Shown here in pieces: positions 54,663 to 64,000 of a stretch of 64,000 bases of DNA (positions are counted from its first letter, which is position 1; each line of letters begins with the position of its first letter). Source of the stretch: Reticulitermes speratus (lineage: Eukaryota; Arthropoda; Insecta; Blattodea; Rhinotermitidae). Under the pieces are notes generated by a model that saw only the letters and a program-made list of their open reading frames with translations, had not been told where the DNA came from and did not search any database. The translations under genes were made by a program, and so were the position numbers. The stretch lies in assembly GCA_021186555.1 (NCBI GenBank), contig JAJKFL010000014.1, positions 28,536,033 through 28,600,032 on the forward strand, in the 5' to 3' direction.

Positions 54663-54946
54663 AACATTCTACATAGAATAAAACGAAGGAAAGCTAACTG
54701 GATTATTCACATCTTGCGTAGGAACTGCCTTCTAAAACACGTTATTGAAGGAAAGCTAGAGAAGGAGGGATAAAAGTGGCGGGAAGACGAGGAATAAGAC
54801 GTAAGCAGCTACTGGATGACCGTAAGAAACGAGAAGATACTGGGAATGAAAGAGGGAGCACTAGCTCGCACTCTGTGAAGAACTCGCTTTGGAAGAGGCT
54901 AAGGACCTGTCGTAAGACTATGTATTGATGATGATGATGATGATGT
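54663..54946 (+). mobile_element. RTE-like LINE, 3' end fragment
   Basis: Contains the end of a reverse-transcriptase ORF in broken frames (WIIHILRRNCLLKHVIEG, RRKQLLDDRKKR, RTRFGRG) and a GATGATGATGATGATG tail to 54946. The short simple tail instead of poly(A) is typical of RTE-type elements. Same family as 56622-57375 and 59900-60372. Confidence 0.7.
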
Positions 54947-55276
54947 TACGCACATAAACAATAGGTGTCATGCATATGAAATACGTCACATGTGTCGGAT
55001 TATCGCAGCTAATTACCAGGAAGTGTGTTCTACATTTATAAACAGAAGTAAGATCTAGTTTAGACGTTTTCTTCATATTTTGCAACAAGGACGATAATTT
55101 TGTTACATTTTTCATGGTATTCAAGTCGAAAGGATCGGGATCAAAGATTATTTCAAGAATAGCAAAGTACGCGCCCACATGCAAATAAGGCGCTTTGGAT
55201 TCGTGAGGGTAGAGCAGAGCAGACAGCTGCGAGCAAGACTGAATTATGTCCACTGCTCCCGTAACTCTGTGATTTA

Positions 55277-55497
55277 CGCCGTGCTATGGCTCAGACGGTT
55301 AGTCGCCGGCCTCTCACCGCGAAGGCCCGGGTTCGATCCCGGGTCAGTCCATGTGGGATTTGTGGTGAACAAAGTGGCACTGGGACAGGGTTTTCTCTGA
55401 GTACTTCGGTTTTTTCCTGTCAATTTCATTCCACCGCTGCTCCATTACGCGGAAAAATGAGAAAAAATAATCATATTCTTAATCATCTTCATCACAG
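55277..55497 (+). mobile_element. SINE-A copy, best preserved
   Basis: tRNA-like head GCTATGGCTCAGACGGTTAG (A box) and GGGTTCGATCCCGGG (B box), body CAGTCCATGTGGGATTTGTG, TGGCACTGGGACAGGGTTTT, and a tail with CATCTTCATCAC. Confidence 0.85.
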
Positions 55498-55584
55498 GGT
55501 TGCACAATAAACCTCAAGGCTGCGGTGCGTCCGTAGCATTGCTGCGGGGTTCTTCACCACAAAACAACTCTGTGATTTGGCTTT

Positions 55585-55810
55585 CTGCTAACACGCCAGG
55601 CATATGAGCCTTTCTAACGCACCTCCCGACTGGTCAGACTTCCAGCCAGTAATACAGTCCAGTCATCTCCACGGAGTTCAGACCGGCTCTGGGATCCACT
55701 TAGCCTCCTATCCAATTACTACCGGGACCCTATTTCCCGAAGATGGAGTGATGGAGCGTGTAGCTGACCACTCACTTCCATCTTCTGTCGACGTTAAAAT
55801 GCGAGGAGCC
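55585..55810 (+). mobile_element. SINE-B copy, diverged
   Basis: Body matches are CCGGGACCCTATTTCCCGA, TAGCTGACCACTCACTTCC and CATCTTCTGTCGACGTTAAA. The head is heavily changed. Confidence 0.55.
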
Positions 55811-55961
55811 TTACCTTCACTTCTTCAGATATCTTCAGGGGATGACACTTCATTAAAGAAACTCAGGGGCAGATTTTCTTATTTTCTGTATGTAGGATTG
55901 GTTTTTATATCCTTTTGACGACACTGTTGAGAGTGGAGACGTCTGCAGTTTTCAGAGTATC

Positions 55962-56097
55962 CATTTTACAGGAGGCTGGATGGGCCCCGGGGCCGGTCTG
56001 GACGGGTGCGGAATATCTCGCCGTCACTGGGATTCAATCTCCGGACCGTCCAGCCCGTAGCGAGTCGCTATACCGACTGAGCTATCTCGGCCGGATA
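55962..56097 (-). mobile_element. SINE-B 5' half, minus strand
   Basis: On the minus strand the head reads GAGATAGCTCAGTCGGTATA and GAGATTGAATCCCAGTG, followed by CGGCCCCGGGGCCCATCCAG. The 3' half is missing. The head is close to a tRNA A and B box but lacks a folded tRNA body, so it is not called a tRNA gene. Confidence 0.75.
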
Positions 56098-56466
56098 GGT
56101 AAAGATAATTATGAATAACGTGTAGGAAGGAGATTGCAGTGGGCTGCTTAGCGAAACGATCCCTGCATTCGCATGGATAGGTTGAGAATTAATTTATTTA
56201 AAGACGCTTACTCAAGGTAGATATACAGCGATGAATGGTAGGTTCATTGCGAATGGTGCTGAATTGGAAAGAACGCAATAGGAAGAGGTCGTAAATAGAC
56301 GTTGCATATTTTTAAGTAGATCCGACTGTTCCAGAATTTAATTAGCGGGACTGAAAAAAACCAAGAAGATATGTTAGGACAGCTGATCTAATGCCATTTA
56401 CTGCATTATTAAGATGAAAGTAAGAAAGAAGCAAGATATGTACTGTGCGTATGACGTACCACTTTG
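56098..56466. other. Unassigned stretch between repeats
   Basis: No gene or repeat recognised. Confidence 0.4.
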
Positions 56467-57607
56467 GAGCGTTCGCGTAACCATTGTTACCATGGAAACG
56501 CAAAAATATGCCTTCCCTTTGTATTGTTAACGTACTATGTTGCTGTCAACAATGTAATAAATACTGAAAGCGTTGCCATGGAAACACAACAATGTACTGT
56601 CAATATTGTTGCGCTACAGGACATTATTGATAGACTAATTGAAATAGGAAGACGCTATGGAATGGAAATGAATGTGGAAGAAACTAAGGTAATGAGAATC
56701 TCAAGGCAACCATCCCCAATAAAAATTATGATAGATCAAAAACAATTGGAGAATGTGGAATATTTCAATTATTTGATTGGCATAATAACAAGTGATGCAA
56801 GGTGTACACGTGAAATTAAATCCATAATTGCCATGGCAAAAGCAGCAATCAACAAGAAGAAGAATCTTTTCAGCAGCAAACTGAACTAAAATTTAAGTAA
56901 GAAACTAGTCAAGTGCTACATTTGGATCATAGCTTTGTATGGTGCTGAAACGTGGACACTTTGGAAAGTAGATCAGAAATACCTGGAAAGTTTTGTAATG
57001 TGGTTTTGGAGAAGAATGGAGAAGATCTGTTGGACCGATCGTTTGAGAAATGCAGAGGTATTACATAGAGTCAAGGAGGAGAAGAATAGCCTACGCACAC
57101 TAAAAAGAAGAAAGGCTAATTGGATTGGTCACATCTTGCGTAGAAACTGCTTTCTAAAGTACGTGATTGAAGTAAAGTTAGAAGGAAGAATATAAATGAC
57201 AAGAATACGAGGAAGAAGGCGTAAGCAGCTACTGGATGACCTTAAGGAAGAGAGAAGATATTGGAAATTGAAAGAGGAAGCACTAGATCGCACTGTGTGG
57301 AGAACTCGCTTTGGAAGAGGCTATGGACCTGTCGTAAGACAGACTACACAATGAATGAATGAATGAATGAATGAACATATGTCGCTGCCAAAATAAAAAA
57401 TCACTTAGGTCTTCATGTAAAATGCCAGATATTTTTGCTAGATTTTAGCCACATTTGGATTTCCTCAACAGAGTTTCATGGAAGTCCCCAATATCAAATT
57501 TCACGGAAATCCGTCCAGTGGGAGCGTCGCTGATGTGTGCGGACAGACGGACGGACGGACGTGATGAAGCTAGTAGGTGCTTTTTGCGACTATGCGAACG
57601 CGCGTAA
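56467..57607. mobile_element. Element with GCGTTCGCG ends enclosing a LINE fragment
   Basis: Left end GGAGCGTTCGCGTAACC and right end CTATGCGAACGCGCG resemble the ends of the MITE at 39233. The right 230 bp share its GTCTTCATGTAAAATGCC stretch and GACGGACGGAC run. The RTE-like fragment 56622-57375 lies between them, so the LINE was probably inserted into the MITE. The flanks do not show a clean TAA duplication. Confidence 0.5.
56622..57375 (+). pseudogene. RTE-like LINE reverse-transcriptase C-terminal fragment
   Basis: Two frames (56464-56889 and 56935-57195) separated by a stop, plus a third after 57195, encode the palm-to-thumb part and C-terminus of a non-LTR polymerase: GMEMNVEETKVM, VEYFNYLIGIIT (the usual V.YF.YLG..I motif with one change), ALYGAETWTL, RRKANWIGHILRRNC, LLDDLKEERRYWKLKEEALD and FGRGYGPVVRQT. 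A TGAATGAATGAATGAATGAA tail ends at 57375. 5'-truncated and dead. Confidence 0.82.
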
Positions 57608-58135
57608 AAATACGCAATACCTTAGTTCAAATATTTGCAAACGGACGGCAGATTAGACCTGATATTTCCATGTTAAAGTCTAGATAGTTACCAGTTTACT
57701 AGCCACAAGTGCTAGACACTTAGACTGAAGAAGAGAATGCCAGCTTATTCACCACAGTCTATTCAAATTAGATTCGCATAACACGAAACGTTGTTTCCGG
57801 TACACCGCTTCATCTGATTGATGTGTCCTGTGACGTGACCGTGCAGTATTAACTGAACTGGACGACACCCGTTAGATACAAGCTAAGCCACTGTTGCATT
57901 ATGAACAACCGATTATTCCGTCACTTCCGGACGTGGCGTGCGAAGCTATACTGTGGCATGAGGCTGGAAGTCCGATTGGCATCTGGGGATGTACATGCCG
58001 CGGATGTGGGTCACGTGAAACCCGTCACAATCACGTGAAGGGCACTGCCAGTGAGTTTTCGATATCAGGCGACCCCGACTGTCCATCTAGCCTACTGCCT
58101 ACTGCCTATTGCATGTGGAAATACAAGCACAGGCG
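57608..58135. other. Unassigned CpG-rich stretch
   Basis: No gene recognised. The 82-codon frame at 57894-58142 has no motif and runs into a SINE head. Confidence 0.4.
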
Positions 58136-58340
58136 ATCCTAGTGGCCGCGCGTAAGACTGCGGCCGCTCGCTTGCTGAGATGGCGGGTTTGAATCCCGCC
58201 GAGGCCATGGCTGTTTGTCTCTTGTGAATGTTGTGTGTTGTCAGGTAGAGGTCTCGGCGACGGGTCGACTCTTCGTTCGGAGGAGTCCTACTGAGTGTGG
58301 TGTGTGTGTGTCATTGAGTGTGATCAGGTGCAAGAATAAC
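58136..58340 (+). mobile_element. SINE-C copy
   Basis: tRNA-Leu-like head (AGTGGCCGCGCGTAAGACTG, GGCGGGTTTGAATCCCGCC), then GTGTTGTCAGGTAGAGGTCT, GACGGGTCGACTC and GAGTCCTACTGAGTGTGGTG. Confidence 0.8.
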
Positions 58341-58724
58341 CCTCTACACCTACGAGTAGGCAGAAGGTCAGACTAAGAAATAAGAAGGCAGAAAGAAATA
58401 CAAACGCATTTTAGTGTTTTATTCGTATGTTTGTCCCCATCCAATAAGTTTTGGAACAAATTTGCAAATTTTAATGAATGTTGCTGTGAATGTTATGACA
58501 CTTAAAACGGAAACACGCAAGAAGATCGACGGATGGCAGGGGTGACGTCGTTCGAGGTTTCCACAAGCCAACAAAACTGTCGCCAGCTGTGGTTCTTACG
58601 TGATTATCACTAACAAAGTATGCTGGGGGTTGGGGGTGGGGAACGTAACAGTTTTATAAGTGGTATGGAGGGAGTCAATTCATTGGACTTGTTCCCGTAA
58701 CAACAATATGGATACCATCAGCTT

Positions 58725-58925
58725 CGTGAGGCTTGAGGTTCGTACGGCAGTGGAAGTGTAGGTTGCTGTCATCTTTTTTATGAATTGTGACGCCGAATAA
58801 TCTGATAGTGAGGAACCATCATTTTAGAGGAATATTGCATGCATCTTTATTTTCTAGCGTAAAGATGGCGTCAGAACATTTCTCCGGAAATTTGGTAACA
58901 ACCTATCACACTATGCGGGTTTATA
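58725..58925. repeat. Family-M-like repeat
   Basis: Contains GCTTGAGGTTCGTACGGCAG and TTGTGACGCCGAATAATCTG, which match pieces of family M, then AAAGATGGCGTCAGAACATT and TCTCCGGAAATTTGG from its other half. Diverged. Confidence 0.4.
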
Positions 58926-58989
58926 ACTCAAAGTCAGTCTGTGTCAGCAATTGTAATGCAAGACATCTCCGTTGGCATAGAGATTACAA

Positions 58990-59085
58990 ATATATTTATC
59001 CTTATTAATTTTACAGTCAGATCCAACACTTCGTTTTAAAACGAAGTGTTGGATCTGACTGTAAAATTAATAAGGATAAATATAT
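58990..59085. repeat. Perfect 96-bp palindrome without spacer
   Basis: The centre is between 59037 and 59038 (CGTTTT|AAAACG). Both 48-bp arms are exact complements with no loop, and pairing continues for about 5 bp more with one mismatch. The arms include TCAGATCCAACACTTCG. Confidence 0.93.
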
Positions 59086-59090
59086 CTGTA

Positions 59091-59884
59091 TCAGCAAATT
59101 CGCCACACACACTGGCTGGTAGTTAAGTTTGTGAGAGTTGGCTAGACTGGATTACCATGTAGCCAGGCCTCTGTATCATCCGTAAAATAACATACTGTTA
59201 AAGCCAGTCACGGTTTTGATTATGTTTCAAATGTAAACACAGGATCAAGTTGATTAAACTGAATGACACATTACGTTCGTAGTGTTCGAAATGTTCCGAC
59301 TGGGCTGTGGAGCAAAAGCACTTGACCTCATATGGTAAATTTACACTTGATTGCGTTTGACAGAGACTTCAACCGCAGTAGTAAATAGGTGAATGTGGAA
59401 AATGGAGGGGTTCTTTTATTCGGCAGTGCTAAAACTTGAAAACAGTCCTCCGAGGAACGCACTACCAGGCTCCTTCAGTATGCGTGTCTCACGCACTGAA
59501 TCAATAGACGTTAATTCACCTGCTGTTTAGCAGAAGACGAAAGGAGGGTGAAATTCATGACGTGTTCTATATTATCGCCATTTTTCTCTTGGGAGGCCAT
59601 GGAATGCTTTCGAAAACCCTTCCATACTACTACCAAGGTCAAGTGAACTGCTCCCCTGATGTCACTACAAGCGTAACGACAGTCACAAATTTCCTGGGGC
59701 GTTCGGTGTTCAATGTTCGGTACAGCAGGCTGATATGACATTGCCACTATGTAGGAAGTCAAATTTATTCCTTTGCGTGTGTACTGGGAGCCAGAACAGC
59801 TCAATCGTTACAGCATCTAAGTTACGGTCTTTGTGATTAAGGATGCGGGATTCCATTCCAGGCAGGAGCAAAGGCTCTTGCATA
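59091..59884. other. Unassigned stretch
   Basis: No gene recognised. The 97-codon minus frame at 59511-59804 has no motif. Confidence 0.4.
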
Positions 59885-59899
59885 ATCAATCCACATTCA

Positions 59900-60372
59900 T
59901 TCTGTAGTCTGTCTTACGACTGGTCCATAGCCTCTTCCAAGGCAAGTTCTCGACAGAATGCGATCTAGTGCGTCCTCTTTCAATTTGCAGGATCCTCGCT
60001 TTTCCCTAAGGTCATCCAGTAGCTGCCTACATCTTCTTTCTCTTCTTCCCGTCACTTCTATCCTTCCCTCTAGCTTTCCTTCAATAACGTGTTTTAGAAG
60101 GCAGTTCCTAATCAAGATGTGGCCAATCAAGTTAGCCTTCCTTCATGTTATTATTTGTGGTATATTCGTCTCCTCCTTGACTCTATGTAATAAGTCTTCA
60201 TTTCTAACACGATTGGTCCACCTGATCTCCATCGTTTTTCAGCACCACATTTCAACACTTTCCACCTATTTCTAATCTGCTTTCCGAAGTGTCCAAGTAT
60301 CAGCACCATACAAAGCTATGCTCCAAATGTAGCACTTTACTAGTTTCCTCCTTTCATTCGTCAAAACCGTGA
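59900..60372 (-). mobile_element. RTE-like LINE 3' fragment, minus strand
   Basis: The minus strand reads MIGHILIRNCLLKHVIEGKL, then RRCRQLLDDLREKRGS, LKEDALDRILSRT and RGYGPVVRQTTE, matching the other two copies. Upstream (to 60372) it continues through the ALYGADTWTL-like segment in other frames. 5'-truncated. Confidence 0.78.
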
Positions 60373-61004
60373 AAAAATAAGTGCCTTGGTTTTCGCCCTT
60401 GGTAAGTAGGGAGAAGATTTAGAAGATAGAGATACCGAGACCCGTGACGACGTAACAAGCCGGGTATGGCCTATACCATATTGCTTATGATGATGGAGAA
60501 AGAATTTCGCACCCTGAACGTAAGTTTCCAATGGTCCTTAGTTTGCTTCGAGTTCAAGCCTCGCCTTGCCTTTCTTTTTAATGGAGACTAATACAACCCA
60601 GTTGCAGCCTCGGAACCCGTAAATCCTTCGCCAGCGGAAACTACATCAGTGTTATTGACCAAAGTACACTTCCTCTCCTTCGTAGAACTGCTGATTTTAT
60701 TTGTAATCTTTACATTGTTAGCGGTATGTTCCTGCCGCATTCTTATATGATGTCGCCGTCGGGTGGGAAGGCAACAATCCCTTAATTTTCTTCTTATTCC
60801 TAATTTGAGCAGAGGACACAGAAAGGCCATCAAGAAGACTTCGTATATCAATAATTCCAACCTTTTAACACCGCATTATCGCCCTTAAGATCAGTTTATT
60901 TATTGACCATAATGAGCGTCTCTACCTTGCCCATGGTAGTCTGCCTATTTAGTCTTAGTGTTGCAATTTACACGCTTATTTTCAGTGTAGGTATGACAGT
61001 GCTT
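60373..61004. other. Unassigned stretch
   Basis: No gene recognised. The 90-codon minus frame at 60588-60860 has no motif. Confidence 0.4.
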
Positions 61005-61268
61005 GCCGATCCCAGTGGCCGTGCGGTCTAAGGCGTGGGTCTACGGCCGCTCGCTTACTAGGCTTGTGGGTTCGAATCCCGCCTAGGGCATGGATGTCTG
61101 TCTCTTGTCAGTGTTGTGTGTTGTCAGGTAGAGGTCTCTGCGACGGGCTGGTCCCTGGTCCAGTGGAGTCCTACCGAATGTGGTGTGTCTAAAAAGTGTG
61201 TGATCATGAAACCTCGAAAAATGAGGCGACCTAGGCCCCCAAGGGGCTGTCGAGCCATTGGGAAGAAG
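61005..61268 (+). mobile_element. SINE-C copy, best preserved
   Basis: The head GTGGCCGTGCGGTCTAAGGC and GTGGGTTCGAATCCCGCC are very close to the A and B regions of a tRNA-Leu. The body follows with TGTTGTCAGGTAGAGGTCTC and ACGGGCTGGTCCCTGGTCC, then the end CCTCGAAAAATGAGGCGACC and CCAAGGGGCTGTCGAGCCAT. Confidence 0.85.
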
Positions 61269-61574
61269 AATGACAGTGCTTACACCAATACTGTCTGTCT
61301 CTGTCACAATTATCTCGTAAAATCACAGTGTTGTCCCTTTCCTTAATCGTTTTAAAGCATCCCTCATCTTTCTTCATATGGATGAATTTTAATTTTTCGT
61401 ATTCCATAACCTGCTGTATAACACAAAACATCAGTTGTCAAAATGTGAAGCACGTTATATTTTTATTTGCTTGTGGCTAGGTGAAAAATGTCTATGTGAA
61501 GATTCCTCCCCTAATGGGTGCGTTGTTTGTACCCTGAATTATGGATGCATGAATGTGGAGAAACGAAGTATTCT

Positions 61575-61690
61575 GATATAAATCTGTTACAGTGCCACTT
61601 TGTTCACCACAAATCTCACGTGGACTGCGGTAGCATCGAAGTCGAGTCCTTGCTGCAAAGCCGCTGACCAGTCTTCCGAACAAGAGCATG
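61575..61690 (-). mobile_element. SINE-A fragment, minus strand
   Basis: The minus strand has GTCCACGTGAGATTTGTGGT and GAACAAAGTGGCACTG, with a decayed head containing GACTCGACTTCG. Tail absent. Confidence 0.6.
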
Positions 61691-62780
61691 GTCCTGAAAC
61701 TGGTTGCAAGTGTGTGTGAGTTACAAAGCATTCTCTTGCAGCCAACTAGACGTCTTGCTCTACCCATCACGGTTTTCTACTTAATTGGCACGTTAGACGA
61801 ACAGCAATTTCGGAGCATTGCACTACAAACGTAATTTGCGTGTCACTCCTGAACACGTCAAGAATAATGACAGCTCACTGCCTGACATCGTACTGTTCCC
61901 CATTTAGCTAATATTTCTTTTGATTTGCCTAACCTGTTCTGCATACAAATAGTTTGTAGACATTTAAAGCATGAAGGCAGAATTAATATCTTAAAAGTAG
62001 AATATTATTTGTCTGTCCGTCCGAGCGTCCTATCTGACCATAATCTTTCAGGGTTTTAATGAAATCGTATGCGTAGATCCACGCTATAACGGGTAGTGTT
62101 AATTTCATTTTGGTCCGATGCGCTCCATAATAACCCCACTTATATGACGGGCAAATTATGCGTTTTATTGTAAGATCTAAAATTTCAGTATTCTGAGGGC
62201 GGTAACAGATCCAGTGCCCGAAACGTCATGTTCTTTTTTGAAAACGAGACGATGGAAAAGTCCAGTGAACCAGTAATCCTGAGACTGTGCTTTCAAATTC
62301 ATGCTAAAGTTTAAATTAATATTCAATTGTTGCTCTTAGAGAGATCTAGGCTGTTTTGGCGGATAATGTTAAAATGGGGGGGGGGGGTGCAAACAGGAAC
62401 AGTGTGATGCATTACAGGATTCAGGGACAGACTGCTTTATACCTTCTCTTTTAATAAAAGCGGAAATTTCTTGAATACCTGAGCAGCTGTTAAAATTTCA
62501 GAAAGGAGTCTGTTTCATGGAATTTGCTTCTTATTTTTCTACTGTAGTTCTAAACGCTCTCGCGTAGTATCATGACTGATCATCTACCTTGAAGATGGAA
62601 GCAGAATGCTTCTCTGAAACTTTCATACTTATCTAACAAGTTACACAGTCACATCCCGACGAACGTATTTATATAATAACATAATATGAAATTGTGTTTA
62701 TAGCTGACATCGTGAGAACTTCAAATCCCTCAATGACATCTCCAATTCGTGCCCCATAACTTTGTGATTTCTAAATTCCG
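61691..62780. other. Unassigned stretch with family-M piece and poly-G
   Basis: 62540-62660 is a family-M fragment (TTGAAGATGGAAGCAGAATG). A G run lies near 62378-62388. No gene recognised. Confidence 0.45.
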
Positions 62781-62835
62781 CGGTTCTGAAATCTGTTGGA
62801 CTTTGTGCTTGTACGCTCCCTGTAGTTACAAGTCC

Positions 62836-63104
62836 GATATAAGGGGAGGGGTTGGTCAGTTGTTGCTTAGCGTGCAGCGTCTGCACGGCGAGGGAGGGCG
62901 CTTAGACGCTAGCAACCTATTCTATTCCCCCTGCGTCAGTCAAAGTACGAAAGTTGTTGAGGGCCGTCAGAAGTTAGGGAGGGTTGTTGATCAGTAGTAC
63001 TGGTGTGTGGTGGTGCTCCGTGGACACGTGATGTGCGACTGGTGTGCCCGTCAGTGCCGAGTAGGTGGTATTACTGCTGCCGTCAGAATATGAACCGTTA
63101 ATAC
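62836..63104 (+). promoter_or_regulatory. Candidate promoter and noncoding first exon of a downstream gene
   Basis: TATAAG at 62838-62843, initiator-like TCAGT at 62856-62860, then a GC- and CpG-rich stretch to a strong donor GTAAGT at 63105. A start about 25-30 bp after the TATA box would be near 62868. ATGs at 63029 and 63091 are followed quickly by in-frame stops, so the exon would be 5' UTR. Any coding exon lies beyond 64000 or was not recognised. Confidence 0.4.
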
Positions 63105-64000
63105 GTAAGTGTCATGTGTTTAATTTTCTGTATAGATCTTAAAATAGGTGGTTGTTATATGATGGGTGAAAGGGTGTTCTGGCCTGTGACACCGTGTGAA
63201 CTGGTAGAAGTTTACACACCTCTCGGTGTAACCTGCTGTTCTATCGTGAAGTTGTCCGCAGCAGGGCTCCTCCACTTCCCTATTCCTGACATTGTAGCCT
63301 ACTTAAATGATTAATTGAACGTTCCATTCAACATTGTCACTTTCGCACCATCCATGACCATCTTTTTCGATTTTATTTAAGGTTGTGATATTTCTGAATT
63401 TTAAACAGCGTCGTAAAATATCAAAAGAATGAATGCACAGTTTTATTTGTCTTCTAACAATAAAAACAACAGGGCGCTACAAAATGATGGCACGTCTCTG
63501 CCGCACTACACGATGTCACATCCTACAATACCGTAATCCTAAATGTCACTGCCATGAGAATCTAAAATTTTATTTTGTACCTCATAATTTTAGCTTCTTG
63601 TGCAGTTTTGTTTACCGAAGTTAAAATTGAAAACGCGTTGCGTTTACAGCACTGCGGCCCTAGATCGATCTATCTTACCTTTTCTACCTCAATTCAAAAT
63701 ATCGTAGAAATCCGCCAAGACCTTCTGACGAAAAAGAAACTGGCAAGATACAAAACTGACCTCCATATTATCGGTATCATATCACAAATGTAGGGATAGT
63801 AGCTAGTATTATAACATTTATCTCAAAACTGTGAGTATTTATCTACAATAGATTGGGATCAAGATCATTATCCTGAACATGGAGACAGCATTTCCCACCG
63901 AAGCTTCGGGTATCGCTTCGTAGAAAATAAGAAATTTTAAAACGTTGACCTTGAACGTTCATCACTGTGAAAACTGAAATATTATATAAACTAATGGTGA
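63105..64000 (+). other. Possible first intron of a gene beyond the window
   Basis: It follows the donor at 63105. It holds decayed family-M pieces (63475-63575 and 63860-63930). No coding exon or acceptor could be chosen. Confidence 0.3.

Noticed and set aside
55277-55350. tRNA gene call from A and B boxes
   Set aside because: The two boxes are good but the sequence does not close into an acceptor stem and is followed by a SINE body shared with other copies. The same applies to SINE-B and SINE-C heads.
61492-61770. 92-codon minus-strand frame
   Set aside because: It reads across a SINE-A fragment and has no independent protein signal.

Overview
The window looks like an arthropod nuclear genome, most probably an insect. 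It holds two spliced protein genes with GT-AG introns of 0.8 to 4 kb, and the rest is a dense deposit of DNA transposons, MITEs, tRNA-derived SINEs and fragments of non-LTR and LTR retroelements. The repeat types (RTE-like LINE tails, several tRNA-SINE families, pogo/Tigger, mariner and piggyBac remnants) would fit a large polyneopteran genome such as a cockroach or termite. That placement is inference; no species is identified.

Gene 1 (5817-24839, + strand) is a Ras-association domain family gene. Nine exons join with perfect phase into 608 residues: an N-terminal CRIP-like LIM domain, a long low-complexity acidic/basic middle, an RA domain and a C-terminal SARAH helix. This is the LIM-RA-SARAH layout known for insect Rassf, which antagonises the Hippo kinase. 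Upstream lie the end of a minus-strand LTR element with an env-like fragment (4001-5340) and a candidate promoter with a CRE (about 5330-5816). Its introns carry a mariner (8570-9838), a Tigger with perfect ends (14002-15495), two abutting pogo-like elements (19896-21444), TTAA MITEs and SINEs.

The 24.8-43.2 kb interval has no recognisable host gene. It holds a piggyBac remnant with a nested mariner remnant (27628-29278), a pogo-type element with perfect ends (31805-32484), a broken pogo-like transposase split by a TTAA MITE (about 32577-34602), an 806-bp foldback-like element with a 9-bp target duplication (36621-37426), and a TAA-flanked MITE (39233-39712).

Gene 2 (43264-50290, + strand) is a secreted astacin-family zinc metalloprotease. 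Four exons encode 451 residues: signal peptide, propeptide with the FxGD aspartate-switch motif, a complete catalytic domain (HExxHxxGFxHE, SVMHY) and an acidic repetitive C-terminal tail that seems to have been cut short by a frameshift.

From about 50.3 kb to the end the window is repeat-rich: SINE-A/B/C copies, three RTE-like 3' fragments, a perfect 96-bp palindrome at 59.0 kb and, near 62.84-63.10 kb, a candidate promoter and noncoding first exon of a gene lying beyond the window.

Base composition changes at about 38.6 kb. The left part is AT-rich and strikingly poor in CpG except inside young-looking transposons; the right part is richer in GC and CpG. This is what germline methylation of the left domain would leave.
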